A DNA stretch of 64,000 bases from Actinophytocola oryzae (GTDB taxonomy: Bacteria > Actinomycetota > Actinomycetes > Mycobacteriales > Pseudonocardiaceae): positions 124,001 to 188,000 of the forward strand of contig NZ_SOCP01000003.1 in the NCBI RefSeq assembly GCF_004364325.1. Reading direction: 5' to 3'. Below the pieces are notes generated by a model. That model made no database searches and was not told the origin of the DNA. It saw only the letters and a list, made by a program, of their open reading frames with translations. Of this stretch, positions 24,626-33,214 are shown in pieces. Made by a program: the position numbers and the translations under genes. Within the stretch, counting starts at the first letter, position 1. The number at the start of each line of letters is the position of its first letter.

Positions 24626-25665
24626 GCCCACGGCTCACCCGGCACCCGGACCGCCGCGTCCCGCTCGGCGGCCTCGTCGAAGGCCAGTGCGACGCGGTGG
24701 TCGTGGATGCCGTCGGCCAGCGGGTAGGGCTGCGGGCCGCCGTCCACCCACGCGGCCGTGTCCTCCAGCAGCGTCGCGATGGCGACCTCCTCGTCGTTCC
24801 ACCGCTGCCCCTGGTAGGGGTTGCGGTAGAGGACCTGGTCACCGAAGGAGATGTGGTCGGTGTCGAAGCCGTCCAGGTCCAGGTCGTAGCCGGTCTGGCG
24901 GCGCACGAGCTGTGTCGTGACGATGGTCCGGTCGGCGACCAGGCGCACGCACTCCTGGTCACGCAGCTCGCCGGACGTGCCCCGCACCAGCAGCCGCCGC
25001 ATGAGCAGCTGGTTGTGCCACTGGTTGTCGGTGAAGTCGTAGAGCCCGAACCCGCCGCCGTCGAACGCGAGCGTCGCGACCGTGGTCGTCGCGGGCCTGA
25101 CCTCGACGGGGTCGGTCCAGCCCGCCCGGTCGAGCGGGTCGGCCAGCGGCGCGGTCGTCCTGGTCGCCCGCACCTCGACGGGCCCGCGCCCGATGCCGAG
25201 GAACGTCCGGATCAGCGACACCGCGTGGTACTGGTGCGTCGAGGAGACGTCGACGCGGGTCGGCGTGCCGAGGACACCCGACCTGACGAGCGCGAGCCGT
25301 GCCGCGTGGGCGGGCATGCGGGTGTACTGCTCGGCGACCTGGACGAGCCCGCTCGCGCCGACCGCGTGCCACAGCCTGCGCAGGCCGTCGAGGTCGGGGG
25401 CGGGCGGTGTCTCGGCGAGCACCCGCAGGCCCCGCTCGACAAGCTCGGTGACGAGCGTCGGCGTGACTGCCCACGGCACCGACGTCACGACGAAGTCCGG
25501 CTTGCGCTCGAGACACTCGTCCAGCGACGTGTACACCGGCACCGGCAGCTCCCGCTGTCGCCGCCGCGAGACCACGCCGACACAGTCGAGGCCGGTCAGC
25601 GCCCCGCCGAGGCGCCAGAAGTACTCAGCACGCCAACCCGTACCGACTATCGCGAATTTCGTCAC
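24622..25665 (-). CDS. Gfo/Idh/MocA-family NAD(P)-dependent oxidoreductase
   Basis: 347 aa. The N-terminal Rossmann motif is FAIVGTGWRAEYFW, followed by the family strand VVTSVPWAVTPTLVTELVERGLRVLAETPPAP. The usual catalytic-site motif EKP is replaced by ETP, so the lysine normally near NAD(P)H and substrate is missing. The C-terminal beta-sheet domain (FDGGGFGLYDFTDNQWHNQLLMRRLLVRGTSGEL) is present. The GTG at 25665 is supported by a TACTTT box 6 nt upstream; a longer frame to 25758 has no family residues. Substrate unknown, probably a sugar or cyclitol. Confidence 0.87.
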   Translation of the reverse strand: MTKFAIVGTGWRAEYFWRLGGALTGLDCVGVVSRRRQRELPVPVYTSLDECLERKPDFVVTSVPWAVTPTLVTELVERGLRVLAETPPAPDLDGLRRLWHAVGASGLVQVAEQYTRMPAHAARLALVRSGVLGTPTRVDVSSTHQYHAVSLIRTFLGIGRGPVEVRATRTTAPLADPLDRAGWTDPVEVRPATTTVATLAFDGGGFGLYDFTDNQWHNQLLMRRLLVRGTSGELRDQECVRLVADRTIVTTQLVRRQTGYDLDLDGFDTDHISFGDQVLYRNPYQGQRWNDEEVAIATLLEDTAAWVDGGPQPYPLADGIHDHRVALAFDEAAERDAAVRVPGEPWA

Positions 25666-25671
25666 CCGGGA

Positions 25672-25677
25672 AAAGTA
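25672..25677 (-). promoter_or_regulatory. -10 box of a leaderless promoter for the Gfo/Idh gene
   Basis: On the minus strand TACTTT, 6 nt, then GTG at 25665. It sits in the 125-bp divergent region shared with the membrane protein gene. Confidence 0.45.
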
Positions 25678-25725
25678 TCCCCCGTTCGTGAAGCAACATC
25701 CTGGGGGCGTCAGACATCTACTGGA

Positions 25726-25761
25726 TGTGTGAGCCGAGTCGGGGGCGGGTGGGCTCACACA
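25726..25761. promoter_or_regulatory. 10-bp perfect inverted repeat in the leader of the membrane protein gene
   Basis: TGTGTGAGCC (25726-25735) and GGCTCACACA (25752-25761) are perfect reverse complements with a 16-nt spacer, about 30 bp before the ATG at 25791. The site could be an operator or an RNA stem-loop. No regulator is identified. Confidence 0.5.
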
Positions 25762-25790
25762 CCGTCACACACACTGGGGAACTTTCTCGC

Positions 25791-27737
25791 ATGTCCTGGA
25801 TCGAGGTGACCCCTGTCGCGCTCGTCGCGGCCGGGTGGTTGTTCGGGCCCGGTCTTCCGGTCGCCTTTCTGGTGGGGCTACGGGGGATCGCGGCGTTCGC
25901 GCTGGCCCCCGTGGTCGGCATCGCCGTCGTCGCGTCGACCGCGGTGGTCGCGAGCACGGTCGGCCTCGACTGGTCGGTGCCGGTGGCGCTCGGCGGCACG
26001 CTCGTCGCGGCAGCGGTGGCCGGGTTGCTCGCGTTCCTGTTGCGCCGCAAGGACTTGCTGCGGCCGACAGCGGACCCGTGGCGGCTGACCGCCATCGCAC
26101 TGGTCGGGCTGCTGCCGGCACTTGCGCTGGCCGCACTCGCGGTCATGCAGGCGGTCGGGCCGCCGGACAGCATCTCGCAGGTCTACGACACGCCCTACCA
26201 CTACAACGCGCTCGCCCACATCAGGGACGCGCACGACGCGTCGTCGCTGACCCTGCACGCGTTGGGTGACCCGGAGACGCCCGCGATGTTCTACCCGGCG
26301 GCGTGGCACGGCCTCGCGTCGCTCGTCATGATGTCCACCGGGGTGTCGATTCCCGTTGCCGCCAACGTGTTCTGCGCGGTGATCACGATCCTGGTCTGGC
26401 CGGTGGCGTGCCTGCTGCTGGTGCGCCAGCTGTTCGGCCGCAACACCGCCGCGCTCGCGATCGCGGGCGTGGTGTCGATCGCGTTCCCCGCCTTCCCGTG
26501 GGACTTCTTCGGGTGGGGCGTGCTGTGGCCGAACCTGCTCGGCATGGCCGTGGCACCCGCGATCTTCGCGCTCGTCCTGACGGTCACCGGCTGGGTGCGT
26601 GACGACGTGATCGGCAGGGGCCGGGCGTGGCTGCTGCTCGCGGTCGCCGTCGTGGCGGCCGGTTTCGCGCACCCGAACGTGCTGTTCTCGTTGGTCGTGC
26701 TGTCACTCTTCCCCGCGGGGGCCGCGCTCTTCGTGCGTGCCAAGCGTTTGCGCGAGGACGGGAACGGGCGGCGCGGCGTCGTCGAGTGCGTGGTGTTCGC
26801 CGTGGTGGTGCTCGGCGCGTGGGCGTGGTCGGCCACCACGCCGATGTTCGACAACGTGCGCGACTGGCCGTGGGCACCGTTCGAGACACCGGCCGCGGCG
26901 GTCGGCGAGGTGCTGCTCAACGCCACCAACCAGCGGGAGGCGCTGTGGCTGCTGTCCGCGGTGGTGGTCGTCGGCGCGCTGACCGCACGGCGCATGCCCG
27001 CGATCCGGTGGGTGCTGGCCGGCCACCTGGTCGCCGCGTTCCTGTTCGTGCTCGCCGCCGGGCTCAACCGGCCGGACACCCGCGTGTTCACCGGATACTG
27101 GTACAACGACTCGCACCGGCTCGCCGCGATGCTGCCGATCACCGGGGTGCCGCTGGCGATCGCGGGTGTGCTGTTCCTTGCCGCCAGGGCCCGGCCGCTC
27201 GCGGAGCGCCTCGCGCCGGTACGTGCCAGGACCGCGCCCGCGCTTTCCGTTGTGCTGCTCGTGGTTCTCGTCGTACTGACGGGTGGCCTGTACCCGGACG
27301 ACCGGGAGAACCGGATCACGGTGACGTATCCGAGGGTCGAGAAGGACAAGCTGGTGAACGACCGGATGCGTGCGTTCTACGACCGGGTCGCCGAGCGGGT
27401 CCCCTCGGACGCCGTGGTGCTCGGCAACCCGTTCGACGGAAGCGTGATGCTGTGGGCGCTCGCCGACCGGGAGGTGCTGTACTCGCACTTCCTCAAGGAG
27501 GAGAGCGCGGAGCAGGAGTACCTCGGCCGCAACCTCGCGGACGCGGCCGAGGACCCCAGGGTGTGCGCCGCGGTCCACCGGTACCGGGCGCAGTACGTGC
27601 TGATCGGCAGGAACGACCCGCACATCGCCGAGATCACGCCGTACGAGGGCATCGCGGGCGTGCCGTACGCCGACGGGTTCGAGCTGGTCGACCGTGCCGG
27701 GCCGACCAGGCTCTACCGAATCACCGCGTGCGGCTAG
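25791..27737 (+). CDS. Large polytopic membrane protein (DUF6541-like)
   Basis: 648 aa. About 11-13 hydrophobic helices span residues 1-510, followed by a soluble C-terminal domain (from about 525, VTYPRVEKDKLVNDRM to the end) that is probably outside the cell. An early acidic/aromatic loop (PPDSISQVYDTPYHYNALAHIRDAHD) fits the first extracytoplasmic loop of GT-C-like glycosyltransferases, where acidic residues bind the lipid sugar donor. The family is common in mycolate and related actinobacteria, and its function is not established. The TAG stop lies in the left terminal repeat of a MITE-like element. Confidence 0.75.
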   Translation: MSWIEVTPVALVAAGWLFGPGLPVAFLVGLRGIAAFALAPVVGIAVVASTAVVASTVGLDWSVPVALGGTLVAAAVAGLLAFLLRRKDLLRPTADPWRLTAIALVGLLPALALAALAVMQAVGPPDSISQVYDTPYHYNALAHIRDAHDASSLTLHALGDPETPAMFYPAAWHGLASLVMMSTGVSIPVAANVFCAVITILVWPVACLLLVRQLFGRNTAALAIAGVVSIAFPAFPWDFFGWGVLWPNLLGMAVAPAIFALVLTVTGWVRDDVIGRGRAWLLLAVAVVAAGFAHPNVLFSLVVLSLFPAGAALFVRAKRLREDGNGRRGVVECVVFAVVVLGAWAWSATTPMFDNVRDWPWAPFETPAAAVGEVLLNATNQREALWLLSAVVVVGALTARRMPAIRWVLAGHLVAAFLFVLAAGLNRPDTRVFTGYWYNDSHRLAAMLPITGVPLAIAGVLFLAARARPLAERLAPVRARTAPALSVVLLVVLVVLTGGLYPDDRENRITVTYPRVEKDKLVNDRMRAFYDRVAERVPSDAVVLGNPFDGSVMLWALADREVLYSHFLKEESAEQEYLGRNLADAAEDPRVCAAVHRYRAQYVLIGRNDPHIAEITPYEGIAGVPYADGFELVDRAGPTRLYRITACG

Positions 27738-27903
27738 TGCCGCGTCCAGGCGAGGAGGGCACGTTTCTCCGCGGCCCAGGCGGCCGCCGGCGGCGTTGCC
27801 GGAAAGCCCGAGTACAACCCGGTACGAGCGGCTTCCCGGCGCCTTGCCAGCGACCACCTGGATCCACGGATAAACGACCCACCCCACCTGGACACGGCAC
27901 TAG
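27734..27903. mobile_element. MITE-like element with 17-bp terminal inverted repeats
   Basis: Left end 27734-27750 (CTAGTGCCGCGTCCAGG) and right end 27887-27903 are inverse copies with one mismatch. The outer four bases on each side are CTAG, so the element could be a 162-bp insert between duplicated CTAG targets, as made by some IS5/IS427-group elements. Interior sequence has further partial symmetry (AAGCC ... GGCTT near 27803-27837) and no coding potential. The left CTAG supplies the TAG stop of the membrane protein and the right CTAG supplies that of the ABC permease on the other strand. Transposition was not shown; a large terminator structure is the alternative. Confidence 0.6.
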
Positions 27904-28979
27904 TCGACGTGTGCCCACGCCTTGGCGAGGGCGACCTTGCCGCCGGTCTGCAGGAGTGAGCCCGAGTACACCCGGCTGGCCAGCAGCACGATCAGCACCA
28001 CAGAACCGACGAGCAGGCCCAGTGACACCAGCGGTTCCCACAGCTGGGCCTCATCGGCGAACAACCGCACCGGCATGGCGACGGCCGCCGAGAAGGGGAC
28101 GTAGGACATCACCGTCATGACCGTCGCGTTGTCGGAGAAGAACGACACCAGGAAGTACGGGCCCATCACGAGCAGCATGACCACCCCGGTGGTCGACCCG
28201 AGGTCCTCCTGACGGCTGACGAGCGAGCCCGCGACCGCCCACACCGCCGCCAGCAGCACGAACCCGAGGCACATGAACGGCACGAACCACCCGAGGGCAG
28301 GCGCCACGATCGACAGCAGCGCGGTCTGGCCGCCGAGGCTCAGTGCGATCGGCGTGGCGACCGCGAGCACCACGACCTGACCGAGGGTCAGCAGCGAGTG
28401 CCCGACGATCTTGCCCGCGAGCATGGCCCGCACCGGGATCGTCGACACGAGGATCTCGACGATCCTGGTCTGCTTCTCCACGACGGTGCTCTGCGCGATG
28501 GCCACGCCACCCATCGCGAACAGCATGAACACCACCGCGAAGACCTGGATCACGATCCGCTGCTCGTCCTTGCTGACCGCCGACTGCTCCAGCAGCGCCA
28601 CCGGCGGCGCGGTCGCGAGCTTGGCGACGACGCCGGTCGGCTGGTCGTCCAGAGCCACCACCCGCACGCCGCTCACCGAGTCACCCGAGGTGTCCGGCAC
28701 GATCGCGGCCTCGACCTCCTCGTCGCGGACCAGCTTCTCGGCGGCGGCGACCGAGGACACGCGGGTGACCTCCATGGCGGTGCCGTCGAGCACCCGCGCC
28801 GCGTCCGCGCCGACGGCCGCCACCTTGTCCGGGCCGCCCCCGATCACCTTGGGCAGGATCGAGATGGCGAACAACAGCACCACGATCACGCCGAGCCCGA
28901 TCCAGGTCCCCTTCGACCGCAGGAAGCTCCGCAGCTCCCGCTCGGCCACGAGCCTCGTGGCAGCGGTGAACCCTGTCAT
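27900..28979 (-). CDS. ABC-2 type exporter permease (NatB-like)
   Basis: 359 aa. A membrane helix near residues 25-45 is followed by an extracytoplasmic domain of about 110 residues, then five to six helices (from about residue 165) as in NatB/YhaP-type ABC-2 permeases (FAMGGVAIAQSTVVEKQTRIVEIL is the typical loop after helix 2). It starts 1 bp after the ATPase stop and forms the exporter with it. Cargo is unknown; relatives export sodium, peptides or drugs. Its TAG stop lies in the right arm of the MITE-like element. Confidence 0.9.
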   Translation of the reverse strand: MTGFTAATRLVAERELRSFLRSKGTWIGLGVIVVLLFAISILPKVIGGGPDKVAAVGADAARVLDGTAMEVTRVSSVAAAEKLVRDEEVEAAIVPDTSGDSVSGVRVVALDDQPTGVVAKLATAPPVALLEQSAVSKDEQRIVIQVFAVVFMLFAMGGVAIAQSTVVEKQTRIVEILVSTIPVRAMLAGKIVGHSLLTLGQVVVLAVATPIALSLGGQTALLSIVAPALGWFVPFMCLGFVLLAAVWAVAGSLVSRQEDLGSTTGVVMLLVMGPYFLVSFFSDNATVMTVMSYVPFSAAVAMPVRLFADEAQLWEPLVSLGLLVGSVVLIVLLASRVYSGSLLQTGGKVALAKAWAHVD

Positions 28980-28980
28980 G

Positions 28981-29865
28981 TCAGATCACTTCCTTGAAGA
29001 TCTCGTCGAGGGTCGGGACCACCGGCGCGAAGCTGCGCACTCCGCCCTTGTCCAGCGCCACCCGCAGGACGTCCTGGTCGGCCCGGGTGCCGTCGAGCAG
29101 TTCGAAGACCACTCGCGGGCCGTCGAGGTCCAGCACCCGCACGCCGGGGTGGTCACGCAGCCAGCCCGCGTCCGAGTCCACCACCAGCTCGAACCGGGGC
29201 GAGCCGTGCCTGGCCCGCAGGTCGTCCCGCGCGCCGGTCGCCTTGATCACACCCCCGGAGATGATCACGAGGTCGTCGCAGAGCCGTTCCACCACCGCGA
29301 GCTGGTGGCTCGAGAACAGGACCGGCACGCCGGCCGCCGCACGCTGGCGCAGCACGGCGAGCACGGTGTCGACCGCGATCGGGTCGAGGCCCGAGAAAGG
29401 CTCGTCGAGGATCAGCACGTCCGGGTCGTGCACCAGCGCCGCCGCCACCTGTACGCGCTGCTGGTTGCCCAGCGACAACGCCTCCAGCTTGTCGTCGGCG
29501 CGGTCGGTCAGCTCCAGCTCGGCCAGCAGCCGCGCGGTGTTCGCCGAGGCCTGCTCGTGGGTCAGGCCGTGGAGCTGGCCAAGCCACACGACCTGCTCGG
29601 CCACCCGCATCTTCGGGTAGAGGCCCCGCTCCTCGGGCATGTACCCGAACCGCTGCCGCACGGACTGCGTCACCGGCTCCCCCTGCCAGGTGACCGAGCC
29701 GCCCTGCGCGGCCAGCACGCCGAGGATGATCCGCATCGTGGTCGTCTTGCCCGACCCGTTGGCGCCGAGGAACCCCGTCATCCGGCCCGGCCGCACGTCG
29801 AACGACACCCCGTCGAGCACGCGGAGGTCACCGAAGCTCCGGCTGACCGTCGTCACCTTCAACAT
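28981..29865 (-). CDS. ABC exporter ATP-binding protein (NatA-like)
   Basis: 294 aa. Walker A GANGSGKTT, Q-loop FGYMPEERGLYPKM, signature LSLGNQQRV (a degenerate form typical of NatA-type proteins), Walker B VLILDEPFSGLDP, switch FSSHQL. The C-terminal about 80 residues form a regulatory extension. TAGGCT lies 6 nt before the ATG, indicating a leaderless promoter in addition to possible read-through from the two-component genes 54 bp upstream. Confidence 0.92.
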   Translation of the reverse strand: MLKVTTVSRSFGDLRVLDGVSFDVRPGRMTGFLGANGSGKTTTMRIILGVLAAQGGSVTWQGEPVTQSVRQRFGYMPEERGLYPKMRVAEQVVWLGQLHGLTHEQASANTARLLAELELTDRADDKLEALSLGNQQRVQVAAALVHDPDVLILDEPFSGLDPIAVDTVLAVLRQRAAAGVPVLFSSHQLAVVERLCDDLVIISGGVIKATGARDDLRARHGSPRFELVVDSDAGWLRDHPGVRVLDLDGPRVVFELLDGTRADQDVLRVALDKGGVRSFAPVVPTLDEIFKEVI

Positions 29866-29871
29866 GCGGGA

Positions 29872-29877
29872 AGCCTA
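29872..29877 (-). promoter_or_regulatory. -10 box of a leaderless promoter for the ABC exporter
   Basis: On the minus strand TAGGCT, 6 nt, then ATG at 29865. Confidence 0.45.
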
Positions 29878-29919
29878 GGAACCCGACACAACCGGCACAT
29901 CCGGCGTGGGACCGACCCG

Positions 29920-30585
29920 CTAGTCCTCCTCGCGGCCGACCCCCGGCGCGACGATCCCGTTCTCGTAGGCGAAGACCACCGCGTGGGTGCGGTCCCGCAG
30001 GGCCAGCTTCGTCAGCACCCGCGAGACGTGTGTCTTCACCGTCGTCTCGCCGAGGTACAGCTCCTTCGCGATCTCCGCGTTGCTCGCCCCCCTCGCGAGC
30101 TGCACCAGCACCTCGAACTCCCGGTCGGTCAGCTCCGGCGGCCGGTGTGCCGGCACCGGCGGCGCGGACGCGGAGAACCGGGCGATGACCCGCCGCGTGA
30201 CCTCCGGCGACAGCAGCGCGTCGCCCCTCGCCACGATCCGCACGCCCTCCACCAGGTCCTCCGGCGACGCGTTCTTCAGCAGGAACCCGCTCGCGCCCGC
30301 CTGCAACGCCTCGAAGAGGTAGTCCTCGCGGTCGAACGTCGTCAGGATCACGACCCGCGTGTCACCCGAGGCGAGCACGCGCCTGGTCGCCTCGAGCCCG
30401 TCGATGCCGGGCATCTGGACGTCCATGAGCACCACGTCCGGCCGCAGTGAGACGGCGAGCTCGACGGCACGGAGCCCGTCGCCGGCCTCGCCGACGACCT
30501 CGATGTCGTCCTCCGTCCCCAGGATCATCCGGAACCCGGCACGCACCAGGTCCTGGTCGTCGGCCAACAGCACCCGCAACGTCAC
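29920..30585 (-). CDS. NarL/FixJ-family response regulator
   Basis: 221 aa, GTG start overlapping the kinase TGA as GTGA. Receiver domain with acidic pair DD at 9-10 and phospho-acceptor Asp near 55 (VVLMDVQMPG). C-terminal LuxR-type HTH: LTDREFEVLVQLARGASNAEIAKELYLGETTVKTHVSRVLTKL. It pairs with the upstream kinase and lies 54 bp before the ABC exporter, the common actinobacterial arrangement in which such a system controls a linked drug or peptide exporter. Confidence 0.93.
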   Translation of the reverse strand: MTLRVLLADDQDLVRAGFRMILGTEDDIEVVGEAGDGLRAVELAVSLRPDVVLMDVQMPGIDGLEATRRVLASGDTRVVILTTFDREDYLFEALQAGASGFLLKNASPEDLVEGVRIVARGDALLSPEVTRRVIARFSASAPPVPAHRPPELTDREFEVLVQLARGASNAEIAKELYLGETTVKTHVSRVLTKLALRDRTHAVVFAYENGIVAPGVGREED

Positions 30586-31865
30586 GACTCCACCCTCTGG
30601 TCGAGCGCGGGCAGGTTCGCCCTGACCCGGTAGCCGATGTCCCTGCGCGGTCCGGCGTCCAGCTCGCCGCCGTGCACCGCGACCCGCTCCCGCATGCCGA
30701 CCAGCCCGAACCCGCCCGCCCCCGCACCCAGCGGCCCCCGGCCGTCGTCGGTGACCTCGACCTCCAGCGCGTTGTCGAGGTAGCGGACGCGGACCTCGGC
30801 GTTGCGGGCTCCCGCGTGCTTCACGACGTTCGTCAACGCCTCCTGCACCACCCGGTACGCCGACAGCGCGACGCTCTCCGGCACCGGCCGTGGCTCCCCG
30901 TAGACGCCGTGGGTCACCTCCAGCCCCGCGGCACGGGCGTTCGTCACCAGCTCGTCGAGCTGCTCGAGGCCCGGTGAGGCGCCGTGGGTGGTCTCGACGG
31001 GCTCCGCGTCCTCGGCCCGCAGGACCCCGAGCAGCCCACGCAGCTCGCCGATGGCGCTCCTCGCGGTCTCCTCGACGGTCCGCAGCGCCTCACGCGCCAG
31101 GTCGGGGTCCTTGTCGAGCACCCGCCGCGCGGCGCCCGCCTGCACCCCCATGACCGACACGTGGTGTGCGACGACGTCGTGCAGGTCCCGCGCGATCCGC
31201 AGCCGCTCCGCGACGATCGCGCCGCGCGTGTTCTGCTCCTGCGACCGGCGCAGCTGGGCGGCCCGGTACTCCAGCTCGGCCTGCCGCCGTGCCGAGAGCC
31301 ACGCCATGTTGCCGAACAGGTACGCGGTGACGAAGTACACGATGTTGATCACGAGGTTGAGCATCAGGGCCGCGACGAACGGGTCGAGTGGCCCCGCCGC
31401 GTCGGAGAAGTCCGGCCTCGGCCCCCTGAACGCCTCGTAGAACGCGACCCCGAGCCACGCGCACATGACGAGGATCACGCCGGCACGCGACCACCGCGCC
31501 ACGACCCGGTTCCGCTCCCACGCGCCGACCGTGTACACGGCGAGGAACAACGCGACCGACGGTGTCGTGTTGTCGCCGAGCTGGCGCCACTGCGCCACGA
31601 TGAACGCCACACTCACGACGATCACCACGGCCAGCGGGTAGCGGCGCCGCACGGCAAGCGGCAGCGACAGCGCGGCACCCCAGAGAAGCTGCTCGACGAG
31701 CGACGGGGCGGCGCCGAACGCGAAGGCACCCACGCTGTTGACCAGCACGATCACGATCATGGCGCCCGCGAGGACGACGAGCGCGACCAACCTGTCGGTG
31801 CGCTGCTCGGCTGCCGTAGGCCGTGGCCGAGGCCACCGGGTCCAGTCGGGCTCCGTGGTCACCAT
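30582..31865 (-). CDS. Two-component sensor histidine kinase (HisKA_3 type)
   Basis: 427 aa. Four to six N-terminal membrane helices (about residues 25-185) form the sensor with almost no extracellular loop, so the signal is probably sensed in the membrane. The HisKA_3 box is ERLRIARDLHDVVAHHVSVMG, with His near residue 229. The HATPase N box is QEALTNVVKHAGA and the G boxes are DDGRGP and GFGLVGMRER. The ATG at 31865 has TACCTT 7 nt upstream; an upstream GTG/ATG would add residues without similarity. Confidence 0.92.
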   Translation of the reverse strand: MVTTEPDWTRWPRPRPTAAEQRTDRLVALVVLAGAMIVIVLVNSVGAFAFGAAPSLVEQLLWGAALSLPLAVRRRYPLAVVIVVSVAFIVAQWRQLGDNTTPSVALFLAVYTVGAWERNRVVARWSRAGVILVMCAWLGVAFYEAFRGPRPDFSDAAGPLDPFVAALMLNLVINIVYFVTAYLFGNMAWLSARRQAELEYRAAQLRRSQEQNTRGAIVAERLRIARDLHDVVAHHVSVMGVQAGAARRVLDKDPDLAREALRTVEETARSAIGELRGLLGVLRAEDAEPVETTHGASPGLEQLDELVTNARAAGLEVTHGVYGEPRPVPESVALSAYRVVQEALTNVVKHAGARNAEVRVRYLDNALEVEVTDDGRGPLGAGAGGFGLVGMRERVAVHGGELDAGPRRDIGYRVRANLPALDQRVES

Positions 31866-31872
31866 GCGGGTC

Positions 31873-31878
31873 AAGGTA
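31873..31878 (-). promoter_or_regulatory. -10 box of a leaderless promoter for the kinase/regulator operon
   Basis: On the minus strand TACCTT, 7 nt, then ATG at 31865. Confidence 0.4.
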
Positions 31879-31936
31879 ACCCACGGGGCTGGGAGACTCG
31901 GGGTGCCGATGGCGTCGAACACGGGGAAGGGGCGGC

Positions 31937-33190
31937 ATGAGCGTGCTGGTCGTCGGGGCGGGGATCGCGGGGCTCACGACAGCGTTGAGCCTGCACGCGG
32001 CGGGCGTCGAGTGCCGGATCGTGGACAGGGCACGCGAACTCTCGGCCCTCGGGGTAGGTATCAACCTGCAGCCGCACGCGGTGCGCGAGCTGACCGAGCT
32101 GGGCCTCGGCGACCTGCTCGCGGAGCACGGGGTGCCGACGGCCGAGGTGGTGCACTTCGACCGGCTGGGCAACAGGATCTGGAGCGAGCCACGCGGTGTC
32201 GGGGCCGGGTACCGGTGGCCGCAGTACTCGATCCACCGCGGCACACTGCAGATGTTGCTCCTGCGTGCCGTCGAGGAACGATTGGGCACCGACGCGGTCC
32301 GGACGGGTGCGGCCTTCGTGTCCTGCGCACAGACCGCGACCGGCGTCTCGGTGCGGCTGCGGACCAGGGGCGGCGGCGAGGAGTCCGTCGAGGCGGACGC
32401 GGTCGTCGGCGCGGACGGCCTGCACTCGGCGGTCCGCGCACAGCTGCACCCCGACGAGGGTCCGCCGGTCGGCAGCGGCATCCGGATGTGGCGTGGCACG
32501 GCAGAACGCGCGCCGTTCCTCGGCGGCGCCACCATGATCGTGGCGGGCACGATGGCGGTGGCGAAGTTCGTGGCGTACCCGATCACGCCGGTGCGCGACG
32601 GCCGCACGACGGTCAACTGGGTCGCCGAGGTCCGCACGCCCGGCAACGAGGACGCGGACTGGACCACCGTCGGCAGGCTCGACGACGTCCTGCCCCACTA
32701 CGCGGACTGGCGCCTGGGCTGGTTGGACCTCCCCGAGCTGCTGCGCGCGAGCGACCCGATCCTCGAGTACCCGATGGTCGACCGGGATCCGTTGCCGCAC
32801 TGGGGAAACGGCCGGATCACGCTGGCGGGCGACGCCGCGCACCCGATGTACCCCATCGGCTCCAACGGCGGCTCACAGGCGATCCTCGACGCGCGGGTGC
32901 TCGCCAGGCACCTGGCGACGGCACCGGACACGGCCACCGCGCTGGCCCGCTACGAAACCGAACGCCGCGAGCCGACGAACCGCATCCTGCTGGCCAACCG
33001 GACGCTTGGCCCGGACCGCATCCTGCGGCTGGTCGCCGAACGCGCCCCGGCGGGCTTCGAGCACGTCAGCGAGGTCCTGTCGGAGGACGAACTGGCCGAG
33101 ATCGGCGCGTCCTACCGGCACACCACCAGCATGGACGTGCAGGTGCTCAACTCGCGCCCGTCCTGGTCGGTGAGCCGCACACCGCGATGA
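31937..33190 (+). CDS. FAD-dependent aromatic monooxygenase (salicylate hydroxylase-like)
   Basis: 417 aa single-component flavoprotein monooxygenase. FAD/NAD motifs in order: GxGxxG in VVGAGIAGLTTAL (residue about 7), the DG motif VVGADGLHSAVR (about residue 160), and the GD motif LAGDAAHPMYPIGSNGG (about residue 298). This matches the PHBH/salicylate hydroxylase superfamily that hydroxylates aromatic or related rings with NAD(P)H and O2. GGGGAAGGGG lies before the ATG. It is monocistronic, with no pathway neighbours, so the substrate cannot be predicted. Confidence 0.9.
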   Translation: MSVLVVGAGIAGLTTALSLHAAGVECRIVDRARELSALGVGINLQPHAVRELTELGLGDLLAEHGVPTAEVVHFDRLGNRIWSEPRGVGAGYRWPQYSIHRGTLQMLLLRAVEERLGTDAVRTGAAFVSCAQTATGVSVRLRTRGGGEESVEADAVVGADGLHSAVRAQLHPDEGPPVGSGIRMWRGTAERAPFLGGATMIVAGTMAVAKFVAYPITPVRDGRTTVNWVAEVRTPGNEDADWTTVGRLDDVLPHYADWRLGWLDLPELLRASDPILEYPMVDRDPLPHWGNGRITLAGDAAHPMYPIGSNGGSQAILDARVLARHLATAPDTATALARYETERREPTNRILLANRTLGPDRILRLVAERAPAGFEHVSEVLSEDELAEIGASYRHTTSMDVQVLNSRPSWSVSRTPR

Positions 33191-33214
33191 ACGACGCCGT
33201 GCGCTCGCCCGTCC

